This document shows, one piece after another, positions 55,577 through 64,000 of a stretch of DNA of 64,000 nucleotides. Origin of the DNA: Gallionella sp. (lineage in GTDB: Bacteria; Pseudomonadota; Gammaproteobacteria; Burkholderiales; Gallionellaceae); contig JAQTUP010000002.1 in assembly GCA_028707275.1 (NCBI GenBank), positions 185,198 through 249,197 of the forward strand, read 5' to 3'. A program made the position numbers and the translations under genes. Position 1 is the first letter of the stretch; each line of letters starts with the position of its first letter. Under the pieces are notes generated by a model. It was not told the origin of the DNA. It was given only the letters and a program-made list of their open reading frames with translations, and did not search any database.

Positions 55577-57280
55577 CTACGGCAGCGTTCTGGCCAGGCG
55601 AAAGCCGATATAGTCGCTATGGTGGGCCGTATCGACCCGGCTGCGGTAGGATGCGTGGGCGTACTGCGGATTGTTGTTCCAGGCGCCGCCGCGCACCACG
55701 CGCCTGGTGCAGTTTCCTTCCCGGCAGTCGCTCACCCATTCCCACACATTGCCGCTCATATCAAACAAACCATAACCATTGGCAAGCTTCTGACCGGCAG
55801 GATGGCTCAGTCCGAGACTGTTGGCATTTGTCCACGCCACCGCATTCATATCGTTCCCGCCACAGTAATCTGACTGGCTGCCGCCATAGCAGGCATATTC
55901 CCATTCCTCTTCCGTTGGCAGGCGGTAGTGCCGCCCCGTCATCGCATTGATCTTCTGCAAAAACACCTGAATATCGTCCCAGCTCACCTGCTCTACCGGG
56001 CAACTGGCGCCACAGCTCTTGAATTGGCTCGGGCTGTTACCCATCACCGCACGCCACTCGGCCTGACTCTCCTCGAACTGAGCCAGCTCGTAATTTCTTC
56101 CCGGGATGTGGATCATGACGGGCACACTGACCTCGATGGCAGCAGCTTCGGCCTGCAGGCGCTGACGTTCCTCGTCGGACTGTCGTTGCTCGGCCGTGCT
56201 CGCCGATTGTGCGCGCAAACCCAGTGCTTGCGCCCTGAATTTTTCATCGTCTGTGCTAAAAGGATTGTCCTGCCCGTATGCCGATAAAAAACGATCCCAC
56301 GCCGCGAGCTGCAAGTCGGACGAGCCGCCAAATTTAGCCGCCTGATCAAACGCCGCCCGCATCTTTGCCTGCCATGCGGCCCACTGCACACGCGCTGCCT
56401 GTTGTTTTTTAATGTCCTCCAGCGAAAAGCCCCCATCGCTGCCCGGCAGCAAACTCGCCGACGGCAGCGCTGCGCCCGGATAGAATGAGAAATCCCCCTC
56501 GACCTGGTCATACAAGGCCGGCATCTGATCATGATCTACACTCCTGGCCATCTGCACCACACGGCTGCGCACATTGCGCAGCACCTGATGCACTTCGATG
56601 CCGGGCTTCACCATTTCTTGCAAAAATACGCGGGTGAACACGCCGTTGCCATCCATATCCGCATCCCCCAGCTTGTCGAGCGCCTGTTGCCCGCTGCCCG
56701 CTGAAAAGATCACCATCTGGCCGTTGGCGGCGCTGGTGGGTGCCAGCCCGCGCGTGCCTCCTATGCTGCGCCCGCGCCCCTTGAACGGGTTATCGCGACA
56801 GGCGTCGACGATCGCCAACGCAAACTTCACCTGTTTGTCCTGCAAATCGTCGAGCAGGCGTTGCAGAGGAATCGCATCATCCTTCACCTGTTCTTCGCTG
56901 TCGCTGGTGATATCCACCGGCAACAGATAGTTGGCCGCGCCCAGCTGCACACCATGACCTGAATAAAAAAAGACAGCTTCATCCCCGCCGGACAGACGCG
57001 CCTTGAACTGGCGCACCGCCAGCTTCATCGCGCCCAGATTGGCATCCGTCCTGAGCGTCACGTCAAACCCTGCCTTGCCCAGCGCCGCCGCCATGGCGCG
57101 GGCATCGGCCACGGCATTTTTGAGCGGGGTCACGGAACTGTACTGATCATTGCCGATCACCAGCGCGATGCGCTTCCCGGCACTGCCAGCAGTGGCGACT
57201 GACAGATTTCGCGTGTCATCGGCCCAGGCCCCGGACACAACAAACACCATGGCAAGCAAGATAATTCTGAACGCTTTCAC
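55577..57280 (-). CDS. Caspase-like peptidase fused to a formylglycine-enzyme (SUMF1) domain
   Basis: A 567-residue exported protein: signal peptide KAFRIILLAMVFVVSGAWA, a caspase domain (about 35-275) with His about 109 in FFYSGHGVQLG and Cys about 161 in IVDACRDNPF, a helical charged linker, then a C-terminal FGE-sulfatase-like domain (YRLPTEEEWEYACYGG, FDMSGNVWEWVSDC, GFRLAR). Such fusions are known; the SUMF1 part often binds rather than oxidises. GTG 57280 is used because AGGGG lies 5 nt upstream. Confidence 0.93.
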   Translation of the reverse strand: MKAFRIILLAMVFVVSGAWADDTRNLSVATAGSAGKRIALVIGNDQYSSVTPLKNAVADARAMAAALGKAGFDVTLRTDANLGAMKLAVRQFKARLSGGDEAVFFYSGHGVQLGAANYLLPVDITSDSEEQVKDDAIPLQRLLDDLQDKQVKFALAIVDACRDNPFKGRGRSIGGTRGLAPTSAANGQMVIFSAGSGQQALDKLGDADMDGNGVFTRVFLQEMVKPGIEVHQVLRNVRSRVVQMARSVDHDQMPALYDQVEGDFSFYPGAALPSASLLPGSDGGFSLEDIKKQQAARVQWAAWQAKMRAAFDQAAKFGGSSDLQLAAWDRFLSAYGQDNPFSTDDEKFRAQALGLRAQSASTAEQRQSDEERQRLQAEAAAIEVSVPVMIHIPGRNYELAQFEESQAEWRAVMGNSPSQFKSCGASCPVEQVSWDDIQVFLQKINAMTGRHYRLPTEEEWEYACYGGSQSDYCGGNDMNAVAWTNANSLGLSHPAGQKLANGYGLFDMSGNVWEWVSDCREGNCTRRVVRGGAWNNNPQYAHASYRSRVDTAHHSDYIGFRLARTLP

Positions 57281-57373
57281 CCGAGCCCCTTTCTGTAAGC
57301 ACAGGCGCAGTATAGCCCTTTTGCCTGCCGCGCATCTTCTGCCACGGCGAGCCACAGTTAACTGGCCACCCCC

Positions 57374-57409
57374 CCAATAAAAAACCCGCCGGAGCGGGTT
57401 TTTTATTGG
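57374..57409 (-). terminator. Terminator after the PEGA lipoprotein gene
   Basis: CCAATAAAAAACCCGC-CGGA-GCGGGTTTTTTATTGG, a 16-bp perfect stem with A/T runs on both sides, able to work in either direction. Confidence 0.93.
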
Positions 57410-57429
57410 CTGAATCCTGAATCCTGCTT

Positions 57430-58443
57430 TTACCGTTCCAGATTCAATTCGATCTCGGTATTATCCCCACGGCGCACCGACACCTTTTCGGTCACCATGT
57501 TGTAACCTGCCAGCTTCACGCTGATCGCATGGATACCCGGCTCCATTTCCAGGCGCAAGGGCGACATCCCGTAATACACGCCATCCAGATAAACCTTGGC
57601 GCGTGACGGATTGGTATTCACCAGCAACAAGCCATTCGCCTCACTGGCATGAGGACGGTAAGTCGATACCGGCGCTTCGGCAGCTGGCGCACCATAAGTC
57701 GGCACGACAACCGGCGCTGCCTTGGGCAGTGAAGGAGCAACATAAACCGTCACGCCGGGAATAGGCTTGGTGCCTGGTGTCAGATTGAACAGCTCAGGGT
57801 GAGCTGCCATCAAAGATGCGCTGATAGCCTCGACAGTTTTGGTGCTGGCGATACGCAATTCCCTGTTGAGATAAGCCATCACGTCGTCTTTGTTATTTCC
57901 GGACACACCCGCAAACCGGTCATTCTTTTCGATGACCAGGCCGGACCAGACGACTTTCCCGCTGGAGACTTCCTTGAGCGTCGTTTCAATCGCGATGGAA
58001 ATATCATCGCGAGCCTTGATGTTCAGCGTCAGTTCTTTGACCACGCCGGTCACTTCAAACAGGGCGTTGGCCGCAGCAGCCCCTTCCATCACCTGATAGC
58101 CTTCGGAATCGAAACGTTTCCTGATCGCAGCGGTTGCCATGTCGGCGACATCCTGATCCACGATCAGCTCTCTGCCGCTCAACCCGCCGACACGCTCGGT
58201 CATTTGCCCCAGATAACGCGGGCTGCTGACCTTGCGCTGATCCACATAGTTGTTAACCCGCAGAGTAGCACCGTACTTGAGTGTCTGCGCAGCGCTGCCC
58301 GCAACGGGTGACTTGGGGGTATCCAGGGTATTACTGCCGCTGACCCAGCCACTGACGGTATCTTTAGCATCGTTGATCGTGGAGCATCCGGATACAGCTG
58401 CCAGCAAGACCAGCAGCGCAATACGTTGCAAAAAGGAACTCAT
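57430..58443 (-). CDS. PEGA-domain lipoprotein
   Basis: A 337-residue lipoprotein: lipobox AAVSGCS (Cys about 19), an N-terminal domain (about 60-235) with LRVNNYVDQRKV and AATAAIRKRFDSEGYQV resembling YajG-type proteins, a Pro-rich linker, and a C-terminal PEGA beta domain (LLLVNTNPSRAKVYLDGVYY). PEGA domains bind surfaces or polymers. ATG 58443 follows GAGG; it lies just upstream of the caspase-fusion gene. Confidence 0.88.
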   Translation of the reverse strand: MSSFLQRIALLVLLAAVSGCSTINDAKDTVSGWVSGSNTLDTPKSPVAGSAAQTLKYGATLRVNNYVDQRKVSSPRYLGQMTERVGGLSGRELIVDQDVADMATAAIRKRFDSEGYQVMEGAAAANALFEVTGVVKELTLNIKARDDISIAIETTLKEVSSGKVVWSGLVIEKNDRFAGVSGNNKDDVMAYLNRELRIASTKTVEAISASLMAAHPELFNLTPGTKPIPGVTVYVAPSLPKAAPVVVPTYGAPAAEAPVSTYRPHASEANGLLLVNTNPSRAKVYLDGVYYGMSPLRLEMEPGIHAISVKLAGYNMVTEKVSVRRGDNTEIELNLER

Positions 58444-58561
58444 TAACTTATACCTCTGATTTTTAGTGCGATATAGCAATAGCGGCACAGGCCTGACAAG
58501 TCTCATTGTCGAAAAATGGAGCGCTCGCAATACCTTTGCCGCTGTGAACAAGTTTCGTGGA

Positions 58562-59158
58562 TTAACCGTGAGCAATAGCCGCTTCGATTTCTTCGAAAGT
58601 ACGCGCCAACTCGAAGCTCTGTACCTGCGCGCCCAATTGGCGGGCGATCTGGGTGATGGAGAACAGACCGCACACCGTTTGCTTGCCGTCCGGGCCTTCA
58701 GTCACCACCAGCGCGTGCTGTCTGTTGGATTTTTTCAGGCTGGCGACAATTTGACCTACCTTGGCTTCCTGAACATTATCGATCTTCAATGCACTGAGTT
58801 CACGCTGCGTACTCATGATGTCGCGCACCATGATGTCGGCATGGGTGCCGCCCATATTTTGCAAAAAACGCATCGGCTTCTCGCCCAATACGTCAGAGGC
58901 TGTGAGCAAGCCTACGACTTGTTCGCTGTCGTCCAGCACCAGCAACATCCGCACGCCGTAACGGATCATCTTGGCATTGGCTCTGTCCATTGAAGTCTTG
59001 GCGCGCACACTCACCACAGAAACCTTGGTCAAATCAGTCATCACAGACAAGGCCGGATCGCCAAGCTTGACGTGTTCGGCAAAAACCTGCACCGGACGCA
59101 CATAAGACGCGCCGGTTTTTAACGGGAAAGATTGCAGCTCGGTATATTCTCTAATCAT
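58562..59158 (-). CDS. Two-CBS-domain regulatory protein
   Basis: A 198-residue cytoplasmic protein. Tandem CBS domains (about 45-105 and 112-175): MTDLTKVSVVSVRAKTSMDR with VLLVLDDSEQVVGLLTASDV, and IMSTQRELSALKI with HALVVTEGPDGKQTV. CBS pairs bind adenine nucleotides. No other domain, so it may act on a partner. Transcribed after rppH. Confidence 0.88.
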   Translation of the reverse strand: MIREYTELQSFPLKTGASYVRPVQVFAEHVKLGDPALSVMTDLTKVSVVSVRAKTSMDRANAKMIRYGVRMLLVLDDSEQVVGLLTASDVLGEKPMRFLQNMGGTHADIMVRDIMSTQRELSALKIDNVQEAKVGQIVASLKKSNRQHALVVTEGPDGKQTVCGLFSITQIARQLGAQVQSFELARTFEEIEAAIAHG

Positions 59159-59185
59159 GTTTGCGCTCCTAAAAATTCACAAAAA

Positions 59186-59719
59186 TCATCTATGCACTTG
59201 TAACGAAAAATCATGCGCGTGTAATGAGCACACACATCTGTTCTTGGGGTCTGGAAGGTAGCGAACCAACTCATTCAGCGCCCTGGTATAAACCTCACGC
59301 TTGAACTCGATCACCGCATGAAGATCCAGCCAGTAATCATTCCAACGCCATGCATCAAACTCCGGATGCGCGCAAGCGCGCAAACAGACATCACAATCAC
59401 GCCCCACTAAACGCAACAAAAACCAAATCTGCTTCTGCCCGCGATACCCGCCTTTGGACTCCCGCTTATTCCAGCTTTGCGGGACCTCATAACGCATCCA
59501 GTCGCGGGTACGCCCCAGTATTTCCACATGCTCGGGCTTTAAACCTACTTCTTCGTACAACTCGCGAAACATCGCTTCCTCGGGATTTTCGCCATGCTGG
59601 ATGCCGCCTTGCGGAAACTGCCAGGCATGCTGCCGAATCCGCTTTCCCCAGAAAACTTGATTTTTGTCATTCGTGATAATGATGCCGACATTCGGGCGGT
59701 AGCCGTCTCGGTCTATCAT
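59186..59719 (-). CDS. rppH: RNA pyrophosphohydrolase
   Basis: A 177-residue Nudix enzyme that removes pyrophosphate from 5' ends of mRNA and starts their decay. The Nudix box is complete from [14 protein letters not shown] through [26 protein letters not shown] at the start and [15 protein letters not shown] are typical. The C-terminus is short with two cysteines (CVCSLHAHD). Confidence 0.95.
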   Translation of the reverse strand: MIDRDGYRPNVGIIITNDKNQVFWGKRIRQHAWQFPQGGIQHGENPEEAMFRELYEEVGLKPEHVEILGRTRDWMRYEVPQSWNKRESKGGYRGQKQIWFLLRLVGRDCDVCLRACAHPEFDAWRWNDYWLDLHAVIEFKREVYTRALNELVRYLPDPKNRCVCSLHAHDFSLQVHR

Positions 59720-59986
59720 TTTCCACTCTATCAGCTAATTTCAATTAGCGGATTCTTTCACATTTCGCCTTTATTGAAAAGCGAATATGCGCCAGAGGCT
59801 TGTTCCATCGCCAATAAAGGTGCAATCGGCAAAAATAGTGCGCAAAAATGACAGCGGCGCAGGGCATTTCCGACAGCTAAAGCGGCAACGATGGCCTGCC
59901 ATGACGGCTAACACGGGAACGATGGCAGGCGCTGAGTGTCTATTCGCGGTAAAATCGCACGCTCAATCCAACTTTTGCAAAATATC

Positions 59987-61696
59987 ATGCGCGTATCACA
60001 ATTTTTCCTCTCAACTCTCAAAGAAGCCCCAGCCGAGGCCGAGCTGCCCAGTCACATCCTGATGATGCGCGCAGGCTACATCAAAAAACTTGCCAGTGGC
60101 CTGTACACCTGGATGCCGTTGGGATTGCGCGCCTTGCGCCGCGTCGAAGCCATCGTGCGCGAAGAAATGAATGCCAGCGGCGCGCTCGAATTGCTCATGC
60201 CCGCCGTGCAACCGGCCGAACTCTGGGATGAGACCGGACGCTGGGAAGTGTTCGGCCCGCAGATGTTAAAAATAAAAGACCGGCACAACAATCAATTCTG
60301 TTTCGGCCCGACCCACGAAGAAGTCGTCACCGACATCGCGCGCCGCGAAATTCAAAGCTATCGCCAGTTGCCGGTCAACTTTTACCAGATTCAGACCAAG
60401 TTTCGCGACGAGGTGCGTCCGCGCTTCGGCGTGATGCGCGCACGCGAATTTTTGATGAAAGACGCCTATTCCTTCCATGCTGATTTTGCCAGCCTGGAGG
60501 CGACCTATGCCGTCATGTATGCAACCTATAGCCGTATTTTCACCCGCCTGGGGCTAAAATTCCGCGCAGTCGCGGCCGATACCGGCGCCATCGGCGGCAG
60601 CGGATCGCACGAATTTCACGTACTGGCCGATTCGGGCGAAGATGCACTGGCCTATTGCCCGAGCTCCGATTACGCCGCCAACGTCGAACTGGCAGAGGCC
60701 GACTGCCCCGGCACGACACGCCGCGCTGCAACTGAGGTCATGCGCAACGTGGATACGCCCAAACAGACCACCTGCGAGCAAGTCGCACAGTTGCTGGACA
60801 TCCCCCTGCAACGCACCGTCAAGCTACTGGCCGTAATTGCCGCAGGTGAACTGAATATCCTGCTGCTGCGCGGCGACCATACCCTCAACGAAATCAAGGC
60901 GGCCAAACTGCCGGGGCTGGCCGATTTCCGCTTTGCCAGCACAGAGGAAATCCGCAGCTTTTTCAACTGTCCGCCCGGTTTCCTGGGGCCTGTCGGCATA
61001 GACAGAACCGCCGTCCGCGTGATTGCGGACCATTCAGTCGCGGTAATGAGCGACTTCGTGGCCGGGGCTAATATCGCCAAATTCCATACCGCAGGCATCA
61101 ACTGGGGGCGCGACTTGCCCGAAGCCGATCTGGTGGCCGACATACGCAACGTCGTCACGGGCGATCTGTCGCCGGACGGCAAAGGTACACTCGAAATCTG
61201 TCGCGGTATCGAAGTCGGTCACATCTTCCAGTTGCGCAGCAAATATGCCCAAAGCATGAAGGCGACCTTCCTCGACGCACAGGGCACGGCGCAAATTCTG
61301 GAAATGGGCTGTTACGGCATTGGCGTATCGCGCATCGTGGCCGCCGCCATCGAACAGAATCATGACGCGCGCGGCATCACCCTGCCCGCTGCCATCGCAC
61401 CGTTCCAGGTGGCACTCGTGCCCATAGGCATGCACAAGAGCGAGGCCGTACGCGATGCGACAGAGCAACTCTATGCCCAAATGAAGGCGGCGGGTATCGA
61501 CGTGTTGCTCGATGATCGCCGCGAGCGCCCCGGCGTGATGTTTGCCGACATGGAACTGATCGGCATCCCGCACCGCATCGTCGTGGGCGACCGTGGCTTG
61601 AAGGAAGGTTTGATCGAATATCAGGGACGACGGGATACAGAGGCCCAATCTATTCCCTTGCAAAGCGCGCTGGAGTTTGTACAATCCAAACTATGA
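59987..61696 (+). CDS. proS: Prolyl-tRNA synthetase, bacterial type
   Basis: A 569-residue class II synthetase. Motif 1 and 2 regions ([40 protein letters not shown]), an editing INS domain about 225-400 with [10 protein letters not shown] and PGFLGPVG, motif 3 [20 protein letters not shown], and an anticodon-binding C-terminus. ATG 59987 gives the normal [18 protein letters not shown]; further upstream in-frame codons are noncoding. Confidence 0.97.
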   Translation: MRVSQFFLSTLKEAPAEAELPSHILMMRAGYIKKLASGLYTWMPLGLRALRRVEAIVREEMNASGALELLMPAVQPAELWDETGRWEVFGPQMLKIKDRHNNQFCFGPTHEEVVTDIARREIQSYRQLPVNFYQIQTKFRDEVRPRFGVMRAREFLMKDAYSFHADFASLEATYAVMYATYSRIFTRLGLKFRAVAADTGAIGGSGSHEFHVLADSGEDALAYCPSSDYAANVELAEADCPGTTRRAATEVMRNVDTPKQTTCEQVAQLLDIPLQRTVKLLAVIAAGELNILLLRGDHTLNEIKAAKLPGLADFRFASTEEIRSFFNCPPGFLGPVGIDRTAVRVIADHSVAVMSDFVAGANIAKFHTAGINWGRDLPEADLVADIRNVVTGDLSPDGKGTLEICRGIEVGHIFQLRSKYAQSMKATFLDAQGTAQILEMGCYGIGVSRIVAAAIEQNHDARGITLPAAIAPFQVALVPIGMHKSEAVRDATEQLYAQMKAAGIDVLLDDRRERPGVMFADMELIGIPHRIVVGDRGLKEGLIEYQGRRDTEAQSIPLQSALEFVQSKL

Positions 61697-62421
61697 AAAA
61701 CCCAGGATACAGGCATCGGGATTCAGAATTCAGAAAACCCCCTCTGCGGGTTACTCTTGCCCGCATCCTGCATCCTGCATCCAGAATCCTGAATCCTGTT
61801 TTATCCATCTTTTTAATGGCCTTGTTCGCATCCAGTGCATGGGCCGGCACACAGACCTACACGCCGCTGTCGGCCAGTGTGCGTGCGGTTTTACAGCGCA
61901 GCGTATCAGATCAGGCCGCCCCCAGGCTGGCCTTTGCCTCTGAACAGGAGGCCGCCTTGTGGCTGGCCGAAATGTCACCCCGCCTCAAAAAACGCCTGCC
62001 GGATGAAAACTACCGGACAGACTTCCTCAATACCGTGCATTACGAAGCCACGCGGGCGGGTCTCGATCCGCAGCTGGTTCTGGGGTTGATCGAAGTGGAA
62101 AGCGGCTTCAAGAAATACGCCGTATCCTCCGTCGGCGCGAGGGGCTATATGCAGGTGATGCCGTTCTGGACAAAGGAAATTGGCACGAGCGAGGATAATT
62201 TGTTCCATCTGCGCCTCAACCTGCGTTACGGCTGCACGATTTTGCGGCATTATCTGGACATAGAAAAAGGCGATCTGTATCGCGCGCTGGGTCGTTACAA
62301 CGGCAGCCTGGGGCGCCCAGAATACCCCAACATGGTGCGCGCCGCCTGGCATAGTCACTGGATTGCCTCCAACCGCATCGCCGGCAATGGCCTGCCCGTC
62401 AAAATTGCCGACGCGCGTTAA
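61693..62421 (+). CDS. Lytic transglycosylase (SLT family)
   Basis: A 242-residue murein transglycosylase cleaving peptidoglycan with 1,6-anhydro products. SLT domain about 110-220: [20 protein letters not shown] with catalytic Glu, [12 protein letters not shown], and [15 protein letters not shown]. The ATG overlaps the proS stop (ATGA). The first about 35 residues are translated heptamer repeats, followed by a signal helix ([16 protein letters not shown]), so the native start may be lost or further downstream. Confidence 0.93.
   Translation: MKNPGYRHRDSEFRKPPLRVTLARILHPASRILNPVLSIFLMALFASSAWAGTQTYTPLSASVRAVLQRSVSDQAAPRLAFASEQEAALWLAEMSPRLKKRLPDENYRTDFLNTVHYEATRAGLDPQLVLGLIEVESGFKKYAVSSVGARGYMQVMPFWTKEIGTSEDNLFHLRLNLRYGCTILRHYLDIEKGDLYRALGRYNGSLGRPEYPNMVRAAWHSHWIASNRIAGNGLPVKIADAR
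61721..61797 (+). repeat. Heptamer repeats in the transglycosylase N-terminus
   Basis: ATTCAGA twice (61721-61734), then five units of G(C/A)ATCC(T/A) at 61763-61797. A two-copy TGAATCC array also follows the terminator at 57412. Confidence 0.9.
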
Positions 62422-62556
62422 TCACGGGTTGTTACGCAGTTTGCGCACGTAAGAGCGCTCGTCTCCAGTCCTGAACGGGTGCAGTTGGTCATCGATGGCA
62501 CTTACAAAAGTTGCACTTCAGAGTTGAATCTACCTATATTTACTGAAGAAAATTCA

Positions 62557-64000
62557 TCATACGGCAGCCAGCTCCTGATACAAATATTTCTGAAATCCCG
62601 TGAACACCCTGCCGATTTCATCTGGTTTGCCGAGGTCGGCCACGGCATCAGCAATGGAGTCGTGATATTTCAGGCTGAGTAAGCGTTTCAATCGTGCCTG
62701 TTCAAGCTCCTCAACACCCGCAATGACATAATGCGACAGCACAAAGTTGAGGAATACCTGCTGACGGCTGTTGAAATGCGTACTGATAATCGCCATTGCT
62801 TTGGCTGCCCGCTCTTCTCGCGTCAGCGGCTCCAGTGCATAAGCCAGATTTGCCAGGACATCGAACAGGTCGCTCTTTTCGGCTTCAATTATTTTCTGCA
62901 TCTCAGTAAGCTGATCCTTGCCGAACCCTTTTTCAGCCAAGCCATCCAGCAATTTTTTTCGCGTATCCGGCGCACTCCACAAAGCGCGCAGCTCTGCTTC
63001 GTCCTTAAAAAATTCAGGCAATTTGCCGAACAGCACTTCCATAAACTGCTGCGCCGACATCGGCGTGCCATCGGGATGCCAGAAACTCGTCACCATCATG
63101 TGCTGGATTGTGCGAGCCTTACCATCAGCCAGCGTGACCTTGATCTTCTTCTGGCAGACACAAGGGCGCTGACCGCATTTCGGGCAAGGCTCCTTCTGAC
63201 ACACGCAGGGCTGCTTGCCGCAAACATAGCAAGCTGGTGGTGGCTCTTTGATACATACACAAGGATAGTGCCCACATTTAGGACAAGCCTCCGGCTCAAG
63301 CGGCTCGCCGTCCCAGTCCTTGTCGGCAAAGTGGTGATGCGCCTTCACGAAGTCATAAATCGTGAAGTAGTCCTTGCCGTCATAGAGGCGAGTGCCGCGC
63401 CCGATAATCTGCTTGAATTCAATCATCGAATTTACTGGCCGCAGCAAAACGATGTTGCGCACATTGCGGGCATCCACGCCGGTGGATAGTTTTTGCGAGG
63501 TCGTCAGGATGGTGGGGATATTCTTCTCATTGTCCTGAAAATCCCGCAAATGCTGTTCGCCCAGCACACCATCATCAGCCGTCACGCGCTGGCAGTAATC
63601 GGGGTTGGTGCTGCGCTTGATTTGATTGATAAGGTCGCGGATCACCAGAGCATGTGCTTGATTAGCACAAAAGACCAAGGTCTTCTCCCGCTGGTCGATT
63701 TGCGACATTAAAATTTCGACCCGCTTCTTCTCCCGCTCACGGATTTCAATGATGCGGTTGAAATCAGCCTCCTCGTAGCGCTTGCCAGCCTCGATCTCGC
63801 CTTCGACTAACTTATCGTCGCTGGTATAGACATACTCGTCCAGCGTAGTCGAAATCTGCTTGACCCTGAACGGCGTCAGGAAACCATCGTTGATGCCGTC
63901 TTTCAACGAATAGATGAACACCGGTTCGCCGAAATAGGCATAGGTATCCACGTTGTCGCGGCGCTTCGGCGTGGCGGTCAGACCAAGTTGAACGGCAGGG
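62557..64000 (-). CDS. hsdR: Type I restriction enzyme R subunit, C-terminal part (partial)
   Basis: The frame stays open to the window end; 481 codons are seen. It is the ATP-dependent motor/nuclease subunit, EcoKI type: GLTATPKRRDNVDTYAYFGE (helicase motif III region), TLVFCANQAHALVIRDL, SKLSTGVDAR-like QKLSTGVDARNVR and QIIGRGTRLY (motif VI). The nuclease domain lies outside. After the helicase come three Cys clusters of CxxCGxxPCVC form, then a helical C-terminus for HsdM contact. No hsdM/hsdS in the window. 62422-62556 holds no gene. Confidence 0.92.
   Translation of the reverse strand, partial: PAVQLGLTATPKRRDNVDTYAYFGEPVFIYSLKDGINDGFLTPFRVKQISTTLDEYVYTSDDKLVEGEIEAGKRYEEADFNRIIEIREREKKRVEILMSQIDQREKTLVFCANQAHALVIRDLINQIKRSTNPDYCQRVTADDGVLGEQHLRDFQDNEKNIPTILTTSQKLSTGVDARNVRNIVLLRPVNSMIEFKQIIGRGTRLYDGKDYFTIYDFVKAHHHFADKDWDGEPLEPEACPKCGHYPCVCIKEPPPACYVCGKQPCVCQKEPCPKCGQRPCVCQKKIKVTLADGKARTIQHMMVTSFWHPDGTPMSAQQFMEVLFGKLPEFFKDEAELRALWSAPDTRKKLLDGLAEKGFGKDQLTEMQKIIEAEKSDLFDVLANLAYALEPLTREERAAKAMAIISTHFNSRQQVFLNFVLSHYVIAGVEELEQARLKRLLSLKYHDSIADAVADLGKPDEIGRVFTGFQKYLYQELAAV

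Overview
The window reads as the chromosome of a betaproteobacterium, most likely of the Nitrosomonadales/Gallionellaceae type. This rests on family resemblance, on conserved clusters (lipB-lipA, RNB nuclease-TonB-aroE-mtgA, lptM-lysA facing cyaY, coaBC-dut, glyQ-glyS-gmhB-acyltransferase-YgjP, proS-transglycosylase) and on many small palindromic and heptamer repeats. Genus cannot be fixed by reading. No rRNA, tRNA, CRISPR array or phage was seen.

Layout. 0-5 kb: the lipB end and lipA, separated by a DUF4160/DUF2442 pair; a 398-bp MITE-like element; DUF29 and hypothetical genes; an EamA exporter; a Phd/YefM-ParE-type toxin-antitoxin pair. 5-8 kb: leuA divergent from an Lrp/AsnC regulator, then a small cytochrome c. 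8-17 kb: RNB nuclease, TonB-like protein, a metal-uptake group without an ATPase gene, a dead PIN toxin-antitoxin pair, aroE, mtgA.

17-38 kb is the most unusual part: 22 consecutive leftward genes, most with signal peptides or lipoboxes. In transcription order they are an outer-membrane beta-barrel protein, an alpha/beta-hydrolase lipoprotein, two caspase-like peptidases (one with a WD40 propeller), a glycine-zipper lipoprotein, a secreted unknown, a FecR-like protein, an ABC-ATPase-like protein lacking its nucleotide-binding motifs, an MlaD-like MCE protein, a TPR lipoprotein, a CsgG-like protein with a DUF4384 domain, several small secreted proteins, a zincin-like protein, an OmpA-like protein, two near-identical proteins made of 37-residue repeats, a terminator, then a DUF192 protein, a CHASE2 adenylate cyclase and an MlaE-like permease. 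I infer an envelope/surface-fibre assembly system with its own lipid-transport parts, proteolysis and second-messenger signalling. The families are recognised; the combination and its function are inference. A c-type cytochrome gene lies just upstream on the same strand.

38-64 kb is mainly housekeeping: lysA, lptM, cyaY, an MscS channel, patatin, YgjP peptidase, acyltransferase, gmhB, glyS/glyQ, a J-domain protein, purB, radC, a DUF1615 lipoprotein, coaBC, dut, a caspase-formylglycine-enzyme fusion, a PEGA lipoprotein, a CBS protein, rppH, proS, a lytic transglycosylase, and the 3' part of a type I restriction hsdR running off the window.

Dispersed repeats are a second theme. Palindromes of CCCTCCCC/GGGGAGGG or TTCGACAGGCTCAGGA type lie between genes, and in at least four conserved proteins (RNB nuclease, zinc permease, LysA, GlyQ) such a repeat is read in frame. 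Tandem heptamers occur at aroE, gmhB/glyS and the transglycosylase start. A second element at 52.3 kb has perfect 28-bp inverted ends.
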